In this document: in pieces, positions 16,947-24,747 of the stretch | Layout of the letters: each line of letters starts with the position of its first letter | How positions within the stretch are numbered: position 1 is the first letter of the stretch | Assembly (NCBI GenBank): GCA_030428905.1 | Contig: JAUIED010000033.1 | Span: forward strand, 1-38,258 | Reading direction: 5' to 3' | DNA from: Gammaproteobacteria bacterium | Lineage (GTDB): Bacteria > Pseudomonadota > Gammaproteobacteria > Pseudomonadales > Azotimanducaceae | DNA length: 38,258 nucleotides | Translations under genes and position numbers: made by a program | Notes under the pieces: generated by a model | What the model saw: only the letters and a program-made list of their open reading frames with translations | The model's database searches: none | Told to the model about the DNA's origin: nothing

Positions 16947-17738
16947 GTGAGCATGCTCGACCGGTTTCGTGTGCAGGACCAGGTGGCGGTGGTCACCGGT
17001 TCCGGCCAGGGGATCGGCCGAGCCATAGCCTGGGCGTTGGCGGATGCCGGCGCCCATGTGGCGATCAACGCCAGACGTCTCGGAGATCTTCAGGAGACGG
17101 CGGCAGGCATCGAGAGCCGCGGCCGTGAGGCGCTCATCGTCGCCGGTGATATCCGTGATTTTTGCGAAACACTCGCCCAGCGCACCGTTGCCCGGTTCGG
17201 CCGCCTGGATATCTGGGTGAACAACGTCGGCGGCTCAGATGAAAAGGACGTGCACACACTTGCGGACACGCCCGACGCAACCTTTCGCGCGCAACTCGAG
17301 CTCAACCTCACATCGGCGTTTCAAGGCTGCAAGGCGGCGGCCCGGCACATGCCGCAGGGCGGTGCCATCGTCAACATCACCTCCGGTGCCGGCACGCGTG
17401 GCTCACCCATGACCGGGCCCTACGCTGCCGCCAAGGCCGGTCTGATCAACCTCACGCAAACGTTGGCCCTGGAGCTTGCCGAGCAGGGAGTGCGCGTGAA
17501 CTGTGTGTCACCGGGTCCGGTGCTCACCGAGGCATTTCGCGAGGTGCTTGGTGTAGAGAACAAACTGGACGAGGTGGCGCGCTCCATTCCGCTCGGACGC
17601 ATGGGCACGCCCGACGACATCGCCGCCATGGTGCTGCTGCTGTGCTCACCAGCAGGCGCATGGATCACCGGCGAGCATCACCTGATCGCCGGCGGCCGCA
17701 CCCAGCGGGCGTATCAGTACCGCAGCAAGACCGACTGA
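16947..17738 (+). CDS. SDR-family oxidoreductase
   Basis: A 263-residue classical SDR. The cofactor motif TGSGQGIG covers 17-24; NNVGG (92-96) stands for NNAG. The catalytic triad is S146, Y159 and K163. The C-terminal ITGEHHLIAGGR resembles the usual closing ITG...DGG with Ala in place of Asp. The start may be the GTG at 16947 or the ATG two codons later. It lies 6 bp after the thiolase, suggesting that it reduces or oxidises a 3-hydroxyacyl-CoA in the same route. The stop is 6 bp from the opposing PH-domain gene. Confidence 0.9.
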   Translation: MSMLDRFRVQDQVAVVTGSGQGIGRAIAWALADAGAHVAINARRLGDLQETAAGIESRGREALIVAGDIRDFCETLAQRTVARFGRLDIWVNNVGGSDEKDVHTLADTPDATFRAQLELNLTSAFQGCKAAARHMPQGGAIVNITSGAGTRGSPMTGPYAAAKAGLINLTQTLALELAEQGVRVNCVSPGPVLTEAFREVLGVENKLDEVARSIPLGRMGTPDDIAAMVLLLCSPAGAWITGEHHLIAGGRTQRAYQYRSKTD

Positions 17739-17744
17739 GCAGAG

Positions 17745-18275
17745 TCAGTCGCCGCTGAGCTTGGCCTCGATGCGCAGCAGCGCATCACGAATCTCTGCGA
17801 GCACCGTGTGATCTTCGTTTGCCGTCGCCGAAGGCCCGGTAGTGTGCGCTGTCACCCGGTCGCGCTGTTCGAGCACGGCATCGCGGAAGGCGAGGGCGTC
17901 CTCGATGCCGATGAGCGACAGCAGCGCCCCACCCGGCCCGGCACTTTGCCCGGCGGTTTCCACCTTCAGCCGCACCAGTCCGAGCTTGCGTAGCAGTGGG
18001 CCTTCGATCACTGCCAGATCCGTGATCTTGTCCAGAGGCACGTTTTTCTGTACCCGCACCACCACGCCCTTGCTGAAATTCAGCGAACGCTCGCGCAGCG
18101 TGCACTCCATGCTTTCAAAGCGCTTGCGTGTGACAAACTGTCCAAAGCCGAAGAACCAGAGCAGCAGAAGCGGAATGCCGAGCAGCGTGACGAAAATGAC
18201 GAACGCCACTGTCAGCAGCTCGTAAGTCTTCAGGCGTTCGTCGAATGTCGCCTGGCGTAGAATCTGGTTTGTCAT
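17745..18275 (-). CDS. Membrane protein with PH-like domain
   Basis: A 176-residue protein. After an N-terminal stretch, residues about 21-46 form one long hydrophobic segment (VAFVIFVTLLGIPLLLLWFFGF), long enough for two short membrane passes. The segment FVTRKRFESMECTLRERSLNFSKGVVVRVQKNVPLDKITDL, followed by a beta-rich stretch, is typical of bacterial PH domains (YdbS/YdbT type). The C-terminal end is helical and charged. The ATG at 18275 follows the SPFH stop by 2 bp, which ties the two proteins together as a membrane module. The start at 18275 was preferred because upstream codons read through the SPFH gene in another frame. Function unknown. Confidence 0.72.
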   Translation of the reverse strand: MTNQILRQATFDERLKTYELLTVAFVIFVTLLGIPLLLLWFFGFGQFVTRKRFESMECTLRERSLNFSKGVVVRVQKNVPLDKITDLAVIEGPLLRKLGLVRLKVETAGQSAGPGGALLSLIGIEDALAFRDAVLEQRDRVTAHTTGPSATANEDHTVLAEIRDALLRIEAKLSGD

Positions 18276-18277
18276 GC

Positions 18278-19144
18278 TCACTTGTCTTGTTTGATACCGT
18301 CGATGTTGAGCAGCGGTAACGCGTTGCCGCCGGACACCTGTGGCAGCTTGCCATTCCACTTCTCAGCGATGCGCAGCTGGATGAGCGCCGGATTGCCTCG
18401 CAGGGCGTCCGCCTCACGGCGGATCGCATCTGCCCGCGCTTTGGAGGCAACCTCGATCTGGTAGGCTTCGGCATCGGCTGCGAGCTGGCGCTCCGCCGCC
18501 GCCGCTTCGGCCTGCGTAACGCGACGCAGCTTCTCGTTCTTGGCTTTGAGGGCTTCCTGCTCGGCCTGCACTTTCTCCTCGATGGCGCGATTGAACTCGG
18601 CAGAGAAGTCGAAGTCGGTGATGGCGACGTTGGCGAGCGTCACCGCGCCGTTGACCTCCTTCTGCTTGAGAGTGGTGTCGATGAACGCTTCGATGGCGCC
18701 CTGAATCTGAGTCTTGACCTCGGCGCGACGGGTCACCAGTTCTTCGGCGGTGTACTTGGCGGTCACGGCTTTCACCGACTCCTGGATGGCGGGGTTGATC
18801 ACGGTCGCTTCGATGACACCGCGATTGCCTATGTTCTGGTAGGCCTGCGGCATCAAGGGTCCGCTCACGGAGTACTGCACTGCCACCTGCGTGCGCACCA
18901 CCTGTAGGTCCTTCGAGGCAGCGCCAACATCGTTCTGCGCTTTGCGCAGGCGGATGTCTACCTCCTCGACAGAGTCGATGAATGGTTTCTTGAAGTGAAA
19001 GCCCTCTGCCCAGGCGTCCGGCTTCACGGCGCCCAGAGTGCGCACCACGCCCACGTGTCCGGCGTTGACGATAACGAAGCTTGCGTTGAACAGCGCAACG
19101 ATGATGGCGATGACGATGATGGCGACAATGGCGTTTCTGGGCAT
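18278..19144 (-). CDS. SPFH/Band-7 (prohibitin-like) membrane protein
   Basis: A 288-residue SPFH-domain protein. A single N-terminal membrane segment spans about residues 5-24. It is followed by the SPFH domain: VGVVRTLGAVKPDAWAEGFHFKKPF, VDIRLRKAQ and TVINPAIQESVKAVTAKYTAEELVTRR. A long coiled coil rich in Ala/Glu/Lys runs from about 190 to 260. The layout resembles prohibitins and HflC/HflK, which form membrane rings that regulate FtsH or organise lipid microdomains. AAGGA at about 6 nt before the ATG is the ribosome site. It is coupled to the PH-domain gene. The patatin/DUF3336 lipase starts divergently 217 bp away. Confidence 0.88.
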   Translation of the reverse strand: MPRNAIVAIIVIAIIVALFNASFVIVNAGHVGVVRTLGAVKPDAWAEGFHFKKPFIDSVEEVDIRLRKAQNDVGAASKDLQVVRTQVAVQYSVSGPLMPQAYQNIGNRGVIEATVINPAIQESVKAVTAKYTAEELVTRRAEVKTQIQGAIEAFIDTTLKQKEVNGAVTLANVAITDFDFSAEFNRAIEEKVQAEQEALKAKNEKLRRVTQAEAAAAERQLAADAEAYQIEVASKARADAIRREADALRGNPALIQLRIAEKWNGKLPQVSGGNALPLLNIDGIKQDK

Positions 19145-19210
19145 GGGGCGTCCTTTCTCGGGGGGCGCGGGAAAGATAAAACTTTTTTGCCGTTCGTGCC
19201 GACTTTGATG

Positions 19211-19253
19211 ATGACCTCAGGCAGCGCATGTCACATGGGCAGCAGGAGGTCAT
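19211..19253 (+). ncRNA. Candidate structured RNA upstream of an orphan terminator
   Basis: ATGACCTC (19211-19218) pairs with GAGGTCAT (19246-19253). Inside is the perfect short palindrome CATGT-C-ACATG (19228-19238). Together with the terminator hairpin at 19275-19298 this gives two strong hairpins in a row in a gap of 217 bp that has no plus-strand gene before it. A small RNA or the leader of the patatin gene would fit. No promoter is proven and I do not recognise an RNA family. Confidence 0.3.
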
Positions 19254-19274
19254 ATTTATCCCTTCAACGTATTT

Positions 19275-19298
19275 GCCCGCCGTCAGGCGGGCCTTTTT
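19275..19298 (+). terminator. Rho-independent terminator without an upstream gene
   Basis: GCCCGCC (19275-19281), loop GTCA, GGCGGGC (19286-19292), then CTTTTT (19293-19298): a textbook plus-strand terminator. The nearest plus-strand gene upstream ends at 17738 and two opposing genes lie between. It ends 63 bp before the patatin start codon. Confidence 0.65.
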
Positions 19299-19361
19299 CA
19301 CGTTCTGTCGCATCGATTTCGTGCTATGCTGCACCGCACAAAACAGGTGAGCTGAGGCGGC

Positions 19362-20783
19362 ATGAGCAGTAGATTCTGGTCGGCGAAAACCTACGATGAG
19401 TGGAAGGCTCTGGCGCTGGCGGAAGACGAACGCAGCGGCGCTGCACGCTGGCGGGAGCAACCTGCCAGCAAGCGGTACGACTACAAAGTGATTCAAGCCC
19501 GCTTGGATGAGCTGCGCAGGATCAAGGTTCAGGGCGACCCGCAGGCGTTGCTGTTTTATCTGAACGAAGGCATCCACGGCAACATGGGCGGCATCGGCTC
19601 TTCAGCCATGTACAAGAAAGCTCGTTTCGGTACCAAGGATCTCATCACCACCTACAACCGGGAACTGGCGGAGGCGATTGCGCTGATCGGTGGTATCAGC
19701 GATCACGAAATTCCGCTCGCCGAGCGGCTCGAGTTCGTGCGCCGAGCCAGCCATTGCTACGGCCGCAGCGCACTGATGCTCAGCGGCGGCGGCTCTCTTG
19801 GTCCGTTCCATATCGGCGTCATCAAGGCGTTGGTGGAGCAGAAGCTGCTGCCGAACGTCATCTCGGGATCCAGCGCAGGTTCCGTCATCGCCGCCGTGGT
19901 AGGAACGCGACGGGACGATGCGCTGCTGCAGACGCTGTCGAAAGACGTTGTTATTCCGGCGTTTCAGGGCATCAGCCGCCAGGACGTGGTGGCCCAGCCG
20001 GGCGGACGCTTCTCGGTAGACGATATCAAGATGCTCTTCGCCGAGATCATTCCGGACATGACGTTTGCCGAAGCTTTCGAGGAGAGCGGCCGGCGTATCA
20101 ACATCACGGTGTCGCCCAAAGGGCTGCATCAGCAGCCACGTCTGCTGAATGCGGTGACATCTCCAAATGTGTTTCTGCGTGAGGCCGTGCTCGCTTCCAC
20201 CGCGGTGCCCGGCGTTTTTCCGGCCGTAACCCTGGCGGCCAGAAACTTTCGCGGTGAGCGTCAGCCCTACGTGCCGTCGCGGCAATGGGTGGATGGCTCG
20301 ATGACGGACGATCTGCCGGCAAAACGCCTGGCCCGTCTCTACGGTGTGAACCACTTCATCACCAGCCAGATCAATCCGCTCGTCATCTGGGCGCTGCGCG
20401 ACACGCAGACGAGCGACAGCCTGCCGGCAAAGTTCTTCGAGATACAGCAGAACGCTACGCGGGAATGGGTGAAGGCGACATACCCTTTTGCCATGCGCCT
20501 CACGCAGGGCATCTATCCTTTCAACGTGATCACCCGGATGGGTTACAACCTGGTCACACAGGACTACACCGCAGACATCAACATCCTGCCCCAGCGACGA
20601 CTCTGGGACCCGCGCAAGCTGCTGGCCAAGCTCACCGATCGGGAGATCCACAAGCTTATCCGCGAAGGCGAACGGCAGACCTGGCCGAAGATCGAGATGA
20701 TCCGCAACTGCACGCGCATCAGTCGCACGCTGGATCGCCTGTTGGCGGAGATGTCGCCGCTGGAGCTCGAAGGCGCTGCCTGA
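19362..20783 (+). CDS. DUF3336/patatin-like phospholipase
   Basis: A 473-residue lipase. Residues about 1-125 match the DUF3336 helical domain that precedes patatin domains in triacylglycerol lipases of the yeast TGL and plant SDP1 type. The patatin domain begins with the oxyanion loop GGGSLG (142-147). The nucleophile is S171 in GSSAG (169-173), and the partner D311 is in WVDGSM. The catalytic Ser-Asp dyad is therefore complete. Expected activity is hydrolysis of acyl groups from triacylglycerol, wax ester or phospholipid. No signal peptide is seen. It could release fatty acids for the beta-oxidation genes that follow, which is an inference from position. Confidence 0.88.
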   Translation: MSSRFWSAKTYDEWKALALAEDERSGAARWREQPASKRYDYKVIQARLDELRRIKVQGDPQALLFYLNEGIHGNMGGIGSSAMYKKARFGTKDLITTYNRELAEAIALIGGISDHEIPLAERLEFVRRASHCYGRSALMLSGGGSLGPFHIGVIKALVEQKLLPNVISGSSAGSVIAAVVGTRRDDALLQTLSKDVVIPAFQGISRQDVVAQPGGRFSVDDIKMLFAEIIPDMTFAEAFEESGRRINITVSPKGLHQQPRLLNAVTSPNVFLREAVLASTAVPGVFPAVTLAARNFRGERQPYVPSRQWVDGSMTDDLPAKRLARLYGVNHFITSQINPLVIWALRDTQTSDSLPAKFFEIQQNATREWVKATYPFAMRLTQGIYPFNVITRMGYNLVTQDYTADINILPQRRLWDPRKLLAKLTDREIHKLIREGERQTWPKIEMIRNCTRISRTLDRLLAEMSPLELEGAA

Positions 20784-20848
20784 CACATTGTCATAAGCGG
20801 CGCGTTCCGCCACACTTCATGCTTGCTTGTTAGGGAAGACGGGAATCC

Positions 20849-22978
20849 ATGCCGTATCTGGATGGTGTGCTCTATGTGCTGCTGTGCGTAGTGGCGGTGG
20901 TGTGGTGGTGGCGCAGCGGGTTGGTGTTGTTTGCACTGCTGGCGCTGGTTGTGGCCGGTGCTTGGGGTGTTGAGGACCATCGATGGCAGGCCGCGGTTGC
21001 GGTAGCGAGCGCGCTCGTGCTCGGCGTGGTGTATCTGATCACGCGTAAACGCACGGGGCCAGCGTGGATCAGTGGCGGCTTGGCGGTTGTGCTGTGCGCG
21101 TTCGCTGCGCTGTCGCTGTGGTGGTTTCCCCATGATGACCTGCCGCCGCCCGATGGTCCGCTCCCTGTCGGCGTGCGTGATTTCCTGTTGGTTGACGGCA
21201 ATCGTCTCGGGGTGCTTGCAGCCGCTGCTGATGAGCCACGCAAACTGCTGGTGCGCGTCTGGTATCCGGCGGAGCCGTTGGCGGCAGCCGAGCCGCGGCC
21301 GTATTTCACAGAAGCGGAGGCGAGCACCACCGCGTCGGGTCTCGGTAACCTCATGGGTGCTTCATTCCTGCTGCAGTACCTCAAACACGCACGCACCAAT
21401 GCGGTTGAAGGTGCGCCACCGGCGGTCGCAGACTCCCCGCGGCCGGTGGTTGTCTACAGCCACGGATATACGTCGTTCGCCGGGCAGAACACGGCGCTCA
21501 TGGAGTCACTCGCGAGCCACGGCTACCTCGTATACTCGGTGCATCACAGCTACGACAGCTCGCCGCCGGTGTTTCCCGACGGCACAGTTTTGCAGGAAGA
21601 TCCGGCGTTGCTCGCCACGTTGCGCAGCAACAGTGGTGGTGGCGCGAGCCCGGAGACGTTTGCCGCGTTCACGGGTGCAACCCATGCTGACCGGCGGGCC
21701 GGGCAGCTTGCCATGCGCGAGGCGGCCATCGCCTCCGGCCAGCGGCTCACTACCGTCAGCGCGCCGATCTGGGTGGCGGATCGTGTATTCGTTCTCGATG
21801 CGCTGGCCGACGGCATGGTGCCGCAAAGCGTCGCAGACATTGTCGCTCAAGGCAGCTACGAGCTGACGGGACAGATGGGTATGTCCTTCGGCGGCTCGAC
21901 GACCGGTAGTTTCTGCATGGTGGACCGGCGCTGCGCTGCCGGGGTGAACCTCGATGGTGGCGACTATCACTACACGGCCTTCAACCGCAACATGCCCGTG
22001 CCGTTCCTCATGATGTACTCAGACTACCAGCGTCTCGGCCGGATGCTCTCCGACGACCCAGACATACAGGTGCATGCCTACAACGACTACTCCTACGAAC
22101 GCCATGAGGTCGTGGGTGTGCGCGATGACATCCACCGCTTTGCCGTGCGCGATGTGACGCACCTCGGCTACTCCGATCTCACCTACTTCATGCGCAATCC
22201 CGTGCGTGAGCGCATCCTGGGCCCCATCGACGGTGAACGCATGCTGCGGATCCAGAACGACTTTGTGCGTGGATTCTTCGATCGCTACCTGGGTGCGCGC
22301 AACATCGACTTTCCGTCGTCGGAGCTTGCGCAGCACGATGCATGGGTGACGGCTCAGCGCGCGGAGGGGCTTTCCGACTGGTGGCTGCGGGAGCACCCGG
22401 AGGACCGGGTGGAGCTGGTGCGCTTCGACACCTCTGCAGGCATGATCGATGTGGCCGTGTACCCGGAGCGGGCGACGGTGTCGGCCGCTAATTTTCTCCG
22501 CTACGTGGATCAGGGTCTTTACGATGGCGCCACGCTGTATCGCGCGTCTCGCCGTTCGGACGGCGCCGCCATAGAGGTGGTACAGGGTGGGCTGTATGCG
22601 CAGACGCTTGCGCATGGCGACGCCTATGAGCGGGCGGTGCCGCCGCTGGGTACCATTCCCCACGAGACCACGCACGACACCGGCATCGGCAACGAGATGG
22701 GGGTGATCGCCTATGCACGGCTGGCGCCGGGCACCGCGGGCTCCGAGTTTTTCTTCAACGTCTCGGACAATCCCATGCTCGACACCGATGCGGGCACGCC
22801 GGGTCGCGACGGCTTCGGCTACGCGACGTTCGGACGCATTGTGCAAGGCACGGACGTGCTCAGGCGCGTGCACGGTATGACAACCGGCGCGCCGACGGAT
22901 ATCGAGGTTGTGCGGGGGCAGCTGTTGGACGAGCCTGTCGTCATCCGCAGTGTGCGGCGATTGGAGCGACAGCCGTGA
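20849..22978 (+). CDS. Fusion: membrane-anchored PAF-AH-like lipase with C-terminal cyclophilin domain
   Basis: A 709-residue three-part protein. Residues 1-93 hold about four hydrophobic segments (7-20, 24-40, 47-64, 76-93), giving a membrane domain. Residues about 105-480 form an alpha/beta-hydrolase of the platelet-activating-factor acetylhydrolase type: VVYSHGYTSFAGQN (201-214) is the oxyanion region, S346 in GMSFGG is the nucleophile, D369 in NLDGGD and H438 in THLGYSD complete the triad. Residues about 520-705 are a cyclophilin-like peptidyl-prolyl isomerase: SAANFLRYVDQGLYDGATLYRASR, VVQGG (577-581), GTAGSEFFFNVSDNPMLD (628-645) and FGYATFGRIVQGTDVLRRV. R566 or R568, Q579 and FFF (634-636) occupy cyclophilin active-site positions, though the phenylalanine after the Arg is not kept. 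A single uninterrupted frame and a 4-nt overlap with the next gene argue against an assembly error. It may act on lipids or lipoproteins at the periplasmic face. Confidence 0.82.
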   Translation: MPYLDGVLYVLLCVVAVVWWWRSGLVLFALLALVVAGAWGVEDHRWQAAVAVASALVLGVVYLITRKRTGPAWISGGLAVVLCAFAALSLWWFPHDDLPPPDGPLPVGVRDFLLVDGNRLGVLAAAADEPRKLLVRVWYPAEPLAAAEPRPYFTEAEASTTASGLGNLMGASFLLQYLKHARTNAVEGAPPAVADSPRPVVVYSHGYTSFAGQNTALMESLASHGYLVYSVHHSYDSSPPVFPDGTVLQEDPALLATLRSNSGGGASPETFAAFTGATHADRRAGQLAMREAAIASGQRLTTVSAPIWVADRVFVLDALADGMVPQSVADIVAQGSYELTGQMGMSFGGSTTGSFCMVDRRCAAGVNLDGGDYHYTAFNRNMPVPFLMMYSDYQRLGRMLSDDPDIQVHAYNDYSYERHEVVGVRDDIHRFAVRDVTHLGYSDLTYFMRNPVRERILGPIDGERMLRIQNDFVRGFFDRYLGARNIDFPSSELAQHDAWVTAQRAEGLSDWWLREHPEDRVELVRFDTSAGMIDVAVYPERATVSAANFLRYVDQGLYDGATLYRASRRSDGAAIEVVQGGLYAQTLAHGDAYERAVPPLGTIPHETTHDTGIGNEMGVIAYARLAPGTAGSEFFFNVSDNPMLDTDAGTPGRDGFGYATFGRIVQGTDVLRRVHGMTTGAPTDIEVVRGQLLDEPVVIRSVRRLERQP

Positions 22979-23619
22979 AGACAACCCTGGATCACTTCAT
23001 GTACGCGGTGCCGTGCCTCGATGAAGGCGTCGCCTGGGCGGCGGATGTGTTCGATGCGACGCCCGCATTTGGCGGCGCGCACGTGGGCCTTGGGACACGC
23101 AACGCGCTATTGTCGCTGGGTGAGACCTATCTGGAGATCATCGCCCCGGACCCGCTACAGCAGCTGCAGGGCACGATGGGAGAACGGCTTGCAGGCCTTG
23201 GTGAGGGAGGTCTGGTTACCTGGGCCGCCGCAGGCTCCCTGGAAGATGTGAAGACGGTGCTGGCAGAAATGCACATCTCGTGCAGAGGGCCGGTGCGCAC
23301 GGAGCGCCAGGCCGAGGATGGCACGAGCCTCGTCTGGCAACTGCTGTTCCCCCGCCGCCACGCATTCGGGCCGCGCCTGCCGTTCTTCATCGACTGGCTG
23401 GATTGTGTGCACCCGGCTACCAGTAATCCGGTAGGAGGCGTGTGTACCGGTCTTTCCCTCTCCTGCCCGGATGCCGAGGCGCTGAGCGAGGTGCTGACCG
23501 GCCTCGGCCTGTCCGTGCCGGTACAGCCGGGCCCGCCTCGTATGCGGGTAGACATCGGCACCCGACGGGGTGCGGTGCAACTCACCTGCACTGAGGATAC
23601 GCGCACACTGATGCTATAG
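22975..23619 (+). CDS. Glyoxalase-like (VOC superfamily) protein
   Basis: A 214-residue protein resembling the glyoxalase-like domain group of VOC proteins. LDHFMYAVPCLDEGVAWAADVFDATPAFGGAH is the first beta-alpha unit with an early His (H7). NALLSLGETYLEIIAPDP follows as the next strands, with the E of YLEII in the place of the metal-binding acid. The second half is less clear. The start is a GTG at 22975 overlapping the stop of the fusion gene by 4 nt (GTGA), so the two are translationally coupled. The acyl-CoA dehydrogenase gene starts 30 bp downstream. A role in processing a fatty-acyl or ring intermediate is inferred only from position. Confidence 0.72.
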   Translation: MKTTLDHFMYAVPCLDEGVAWAADVFDATPAFGGAHVGLGTRNALLSLGETYLEIIAPDPLQQLQGTMGERLAGLGEGGLVTWAAAGSLEDVKTVLAEMHISCRGPVRTERQAEDGTSLVWQLLFPRRHAFGPRLPFFIDWLDCVHPATSNPVGGVCTGLSLSCPDAEALSEVLTGLGLSVPVQPGPPRMRVDIGTRRGAVQLTCTEDTRTLML

Positions 23620-23649
23620 TCCTCGGCTGGGATTTCAGGGGGCGAGGCG

Positions 23650-24747
23650 TTGGCTTTCAGCGAAGACCAGCAGCAGTTTGCAGATGTTGCAGAGCGTTTC
23701 TTTGGCGACAAATCCACACCAACGGAGGTACGCCGTCTCATGGCCTCGGATGTGGGCTATGACGCCGAAGTCTGGCGTCAGCTTGCCCACGAGGTGGGGC
23801 TCACCGGCACGCATCTACCGGAGGCCTACGGTGGGTTTGGCTTCGGCGCTGTAGAGCTCGGTATCACCTGCCAGGCCATGGGCCGACATCTGTACTGCGG
23901 CCCGTTCTTCGCCTCGTCGGTGATGGCTGCGCACGCCGTACTCAACAACGGTTCCGAGGCGCAGAGGGAAGCATTGCTGCCCGGCATCGCCGCCGGTACC
24001 TCGATTGCGGCACTGGTGCTCGACGACCTGAGCGATCCCGCGCGCGTAGGTATGTCCATTCAGGCCGATGCGAACGGCAGGCTCAGCGGTGCCGCGCAGC
24101 TGGTGGCAGATGCGCACGTCGCCGATCTGCTCATCGTCGCCGCCCGGGCGGCCGACGCCGTTGCCTTGTTCATGGTCGATGCGGCGCAGCCCGGCGTGAA
24201 GGTGACGGCGCAGAACTGTCTCGATCCAACGCGCAGGATGGCGCGTGTGCAGCTCGACGATGTGTCGGCCGAGCGGCTGGGAAATGGCCCTGCAGATCTG
24301 TCGCTGCTGTGGGATCAGATGTGCACAGCGCTGGCGCACGAGATGGTGGGCGGCGCCGAGCGGCTGTTCGAAACCACCGTTGAGTACATGAAGATGCGGG
24401 TGCAGTTCGGCCGCGTCATCGGTTCCTTTCAGGCGCTCAAGCACCGGTGCGCTGATCTGTTGCTGGAGCTCGAGCTGGCACGCGCGGCAACCCACGAAGC
24501 GGCGCGTTATCTCGCCACAGGAGCGGGCGATGCGTTCGCGCCGAACCTGGCCAAGGCGCTGGCGAGCGATGCCTACATATCCATTGCCAAACAGGCCATC
24601 CAACTGCGCGGCGGTATCGGTTTCACGTGGGAGGAGGACACGCACCTGTGGTACAAGCGGGCCAAGGCGAGCGAGGTGTTTCTCGGCACATCCAACTGGC
24701 ACCGTGAGGAGATGATTCGGCGAATGGAGGTGGCACATGGCGGATGA
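23650..24747 (+). CDS. Acyl-CoA dehydrogenase, smaller subunit
   Basis: A 365-residue acyl-CoA dehydrogenase. MAFSEDQQQFADVAERFFGD is the N-terminal helix, VGLTGTHLPEAYGGFGFGAVELG the family block, and MKMRVQFGRVIGSFQALKHRCADL the FAD-contact segment. The canonical catalytic Glu sits in YEGT near the C-terminus; here the aligned segment is FLGT (344-347), so the Glu is replaced by L345. It starts with a TTG (23650) preceded by AGGGGG. It overlaps the next, larger dehydrogenase gene by 11 bp. Adjacent unequal pairs of this kind form alpha2-beta2 enzymes that act on bulky CoA thioesters such as steroid side chains. That pairing is inferred here; steroid substrates are possible, not shown. Confidence 0.88.
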   Translation: MAFSEDQQQFADVAERFFGDKSTPTEVRRLMASDVGYDAEVWRQLAHEVGLTGTHLPEAYGGFGFGAVELGITCQAMGRHLYCGPFFASSVMAAHAVLNNGSEAQREALLPGIAAGTSIAALVLDDLSDPARVGMSIQADANGRLSGAAQLVADAHVADLLIVAARAADAVALFMVDAAQPGVKVTAQNCLDPTRRMARVQLDDVSAERLGNGPADLSLLWDQMCTALAHEMVGGAERLFETTVEYMKMRVQFGRVIGSFQALKHRCADLLLELELARAATHEAARYLATGAGDAFAPNLAKALASDAYISIAKQAIQLRGGIGFTWEEDTHLWYKRAKASEVFLGTSNWHREEMIRRMEVAHGG

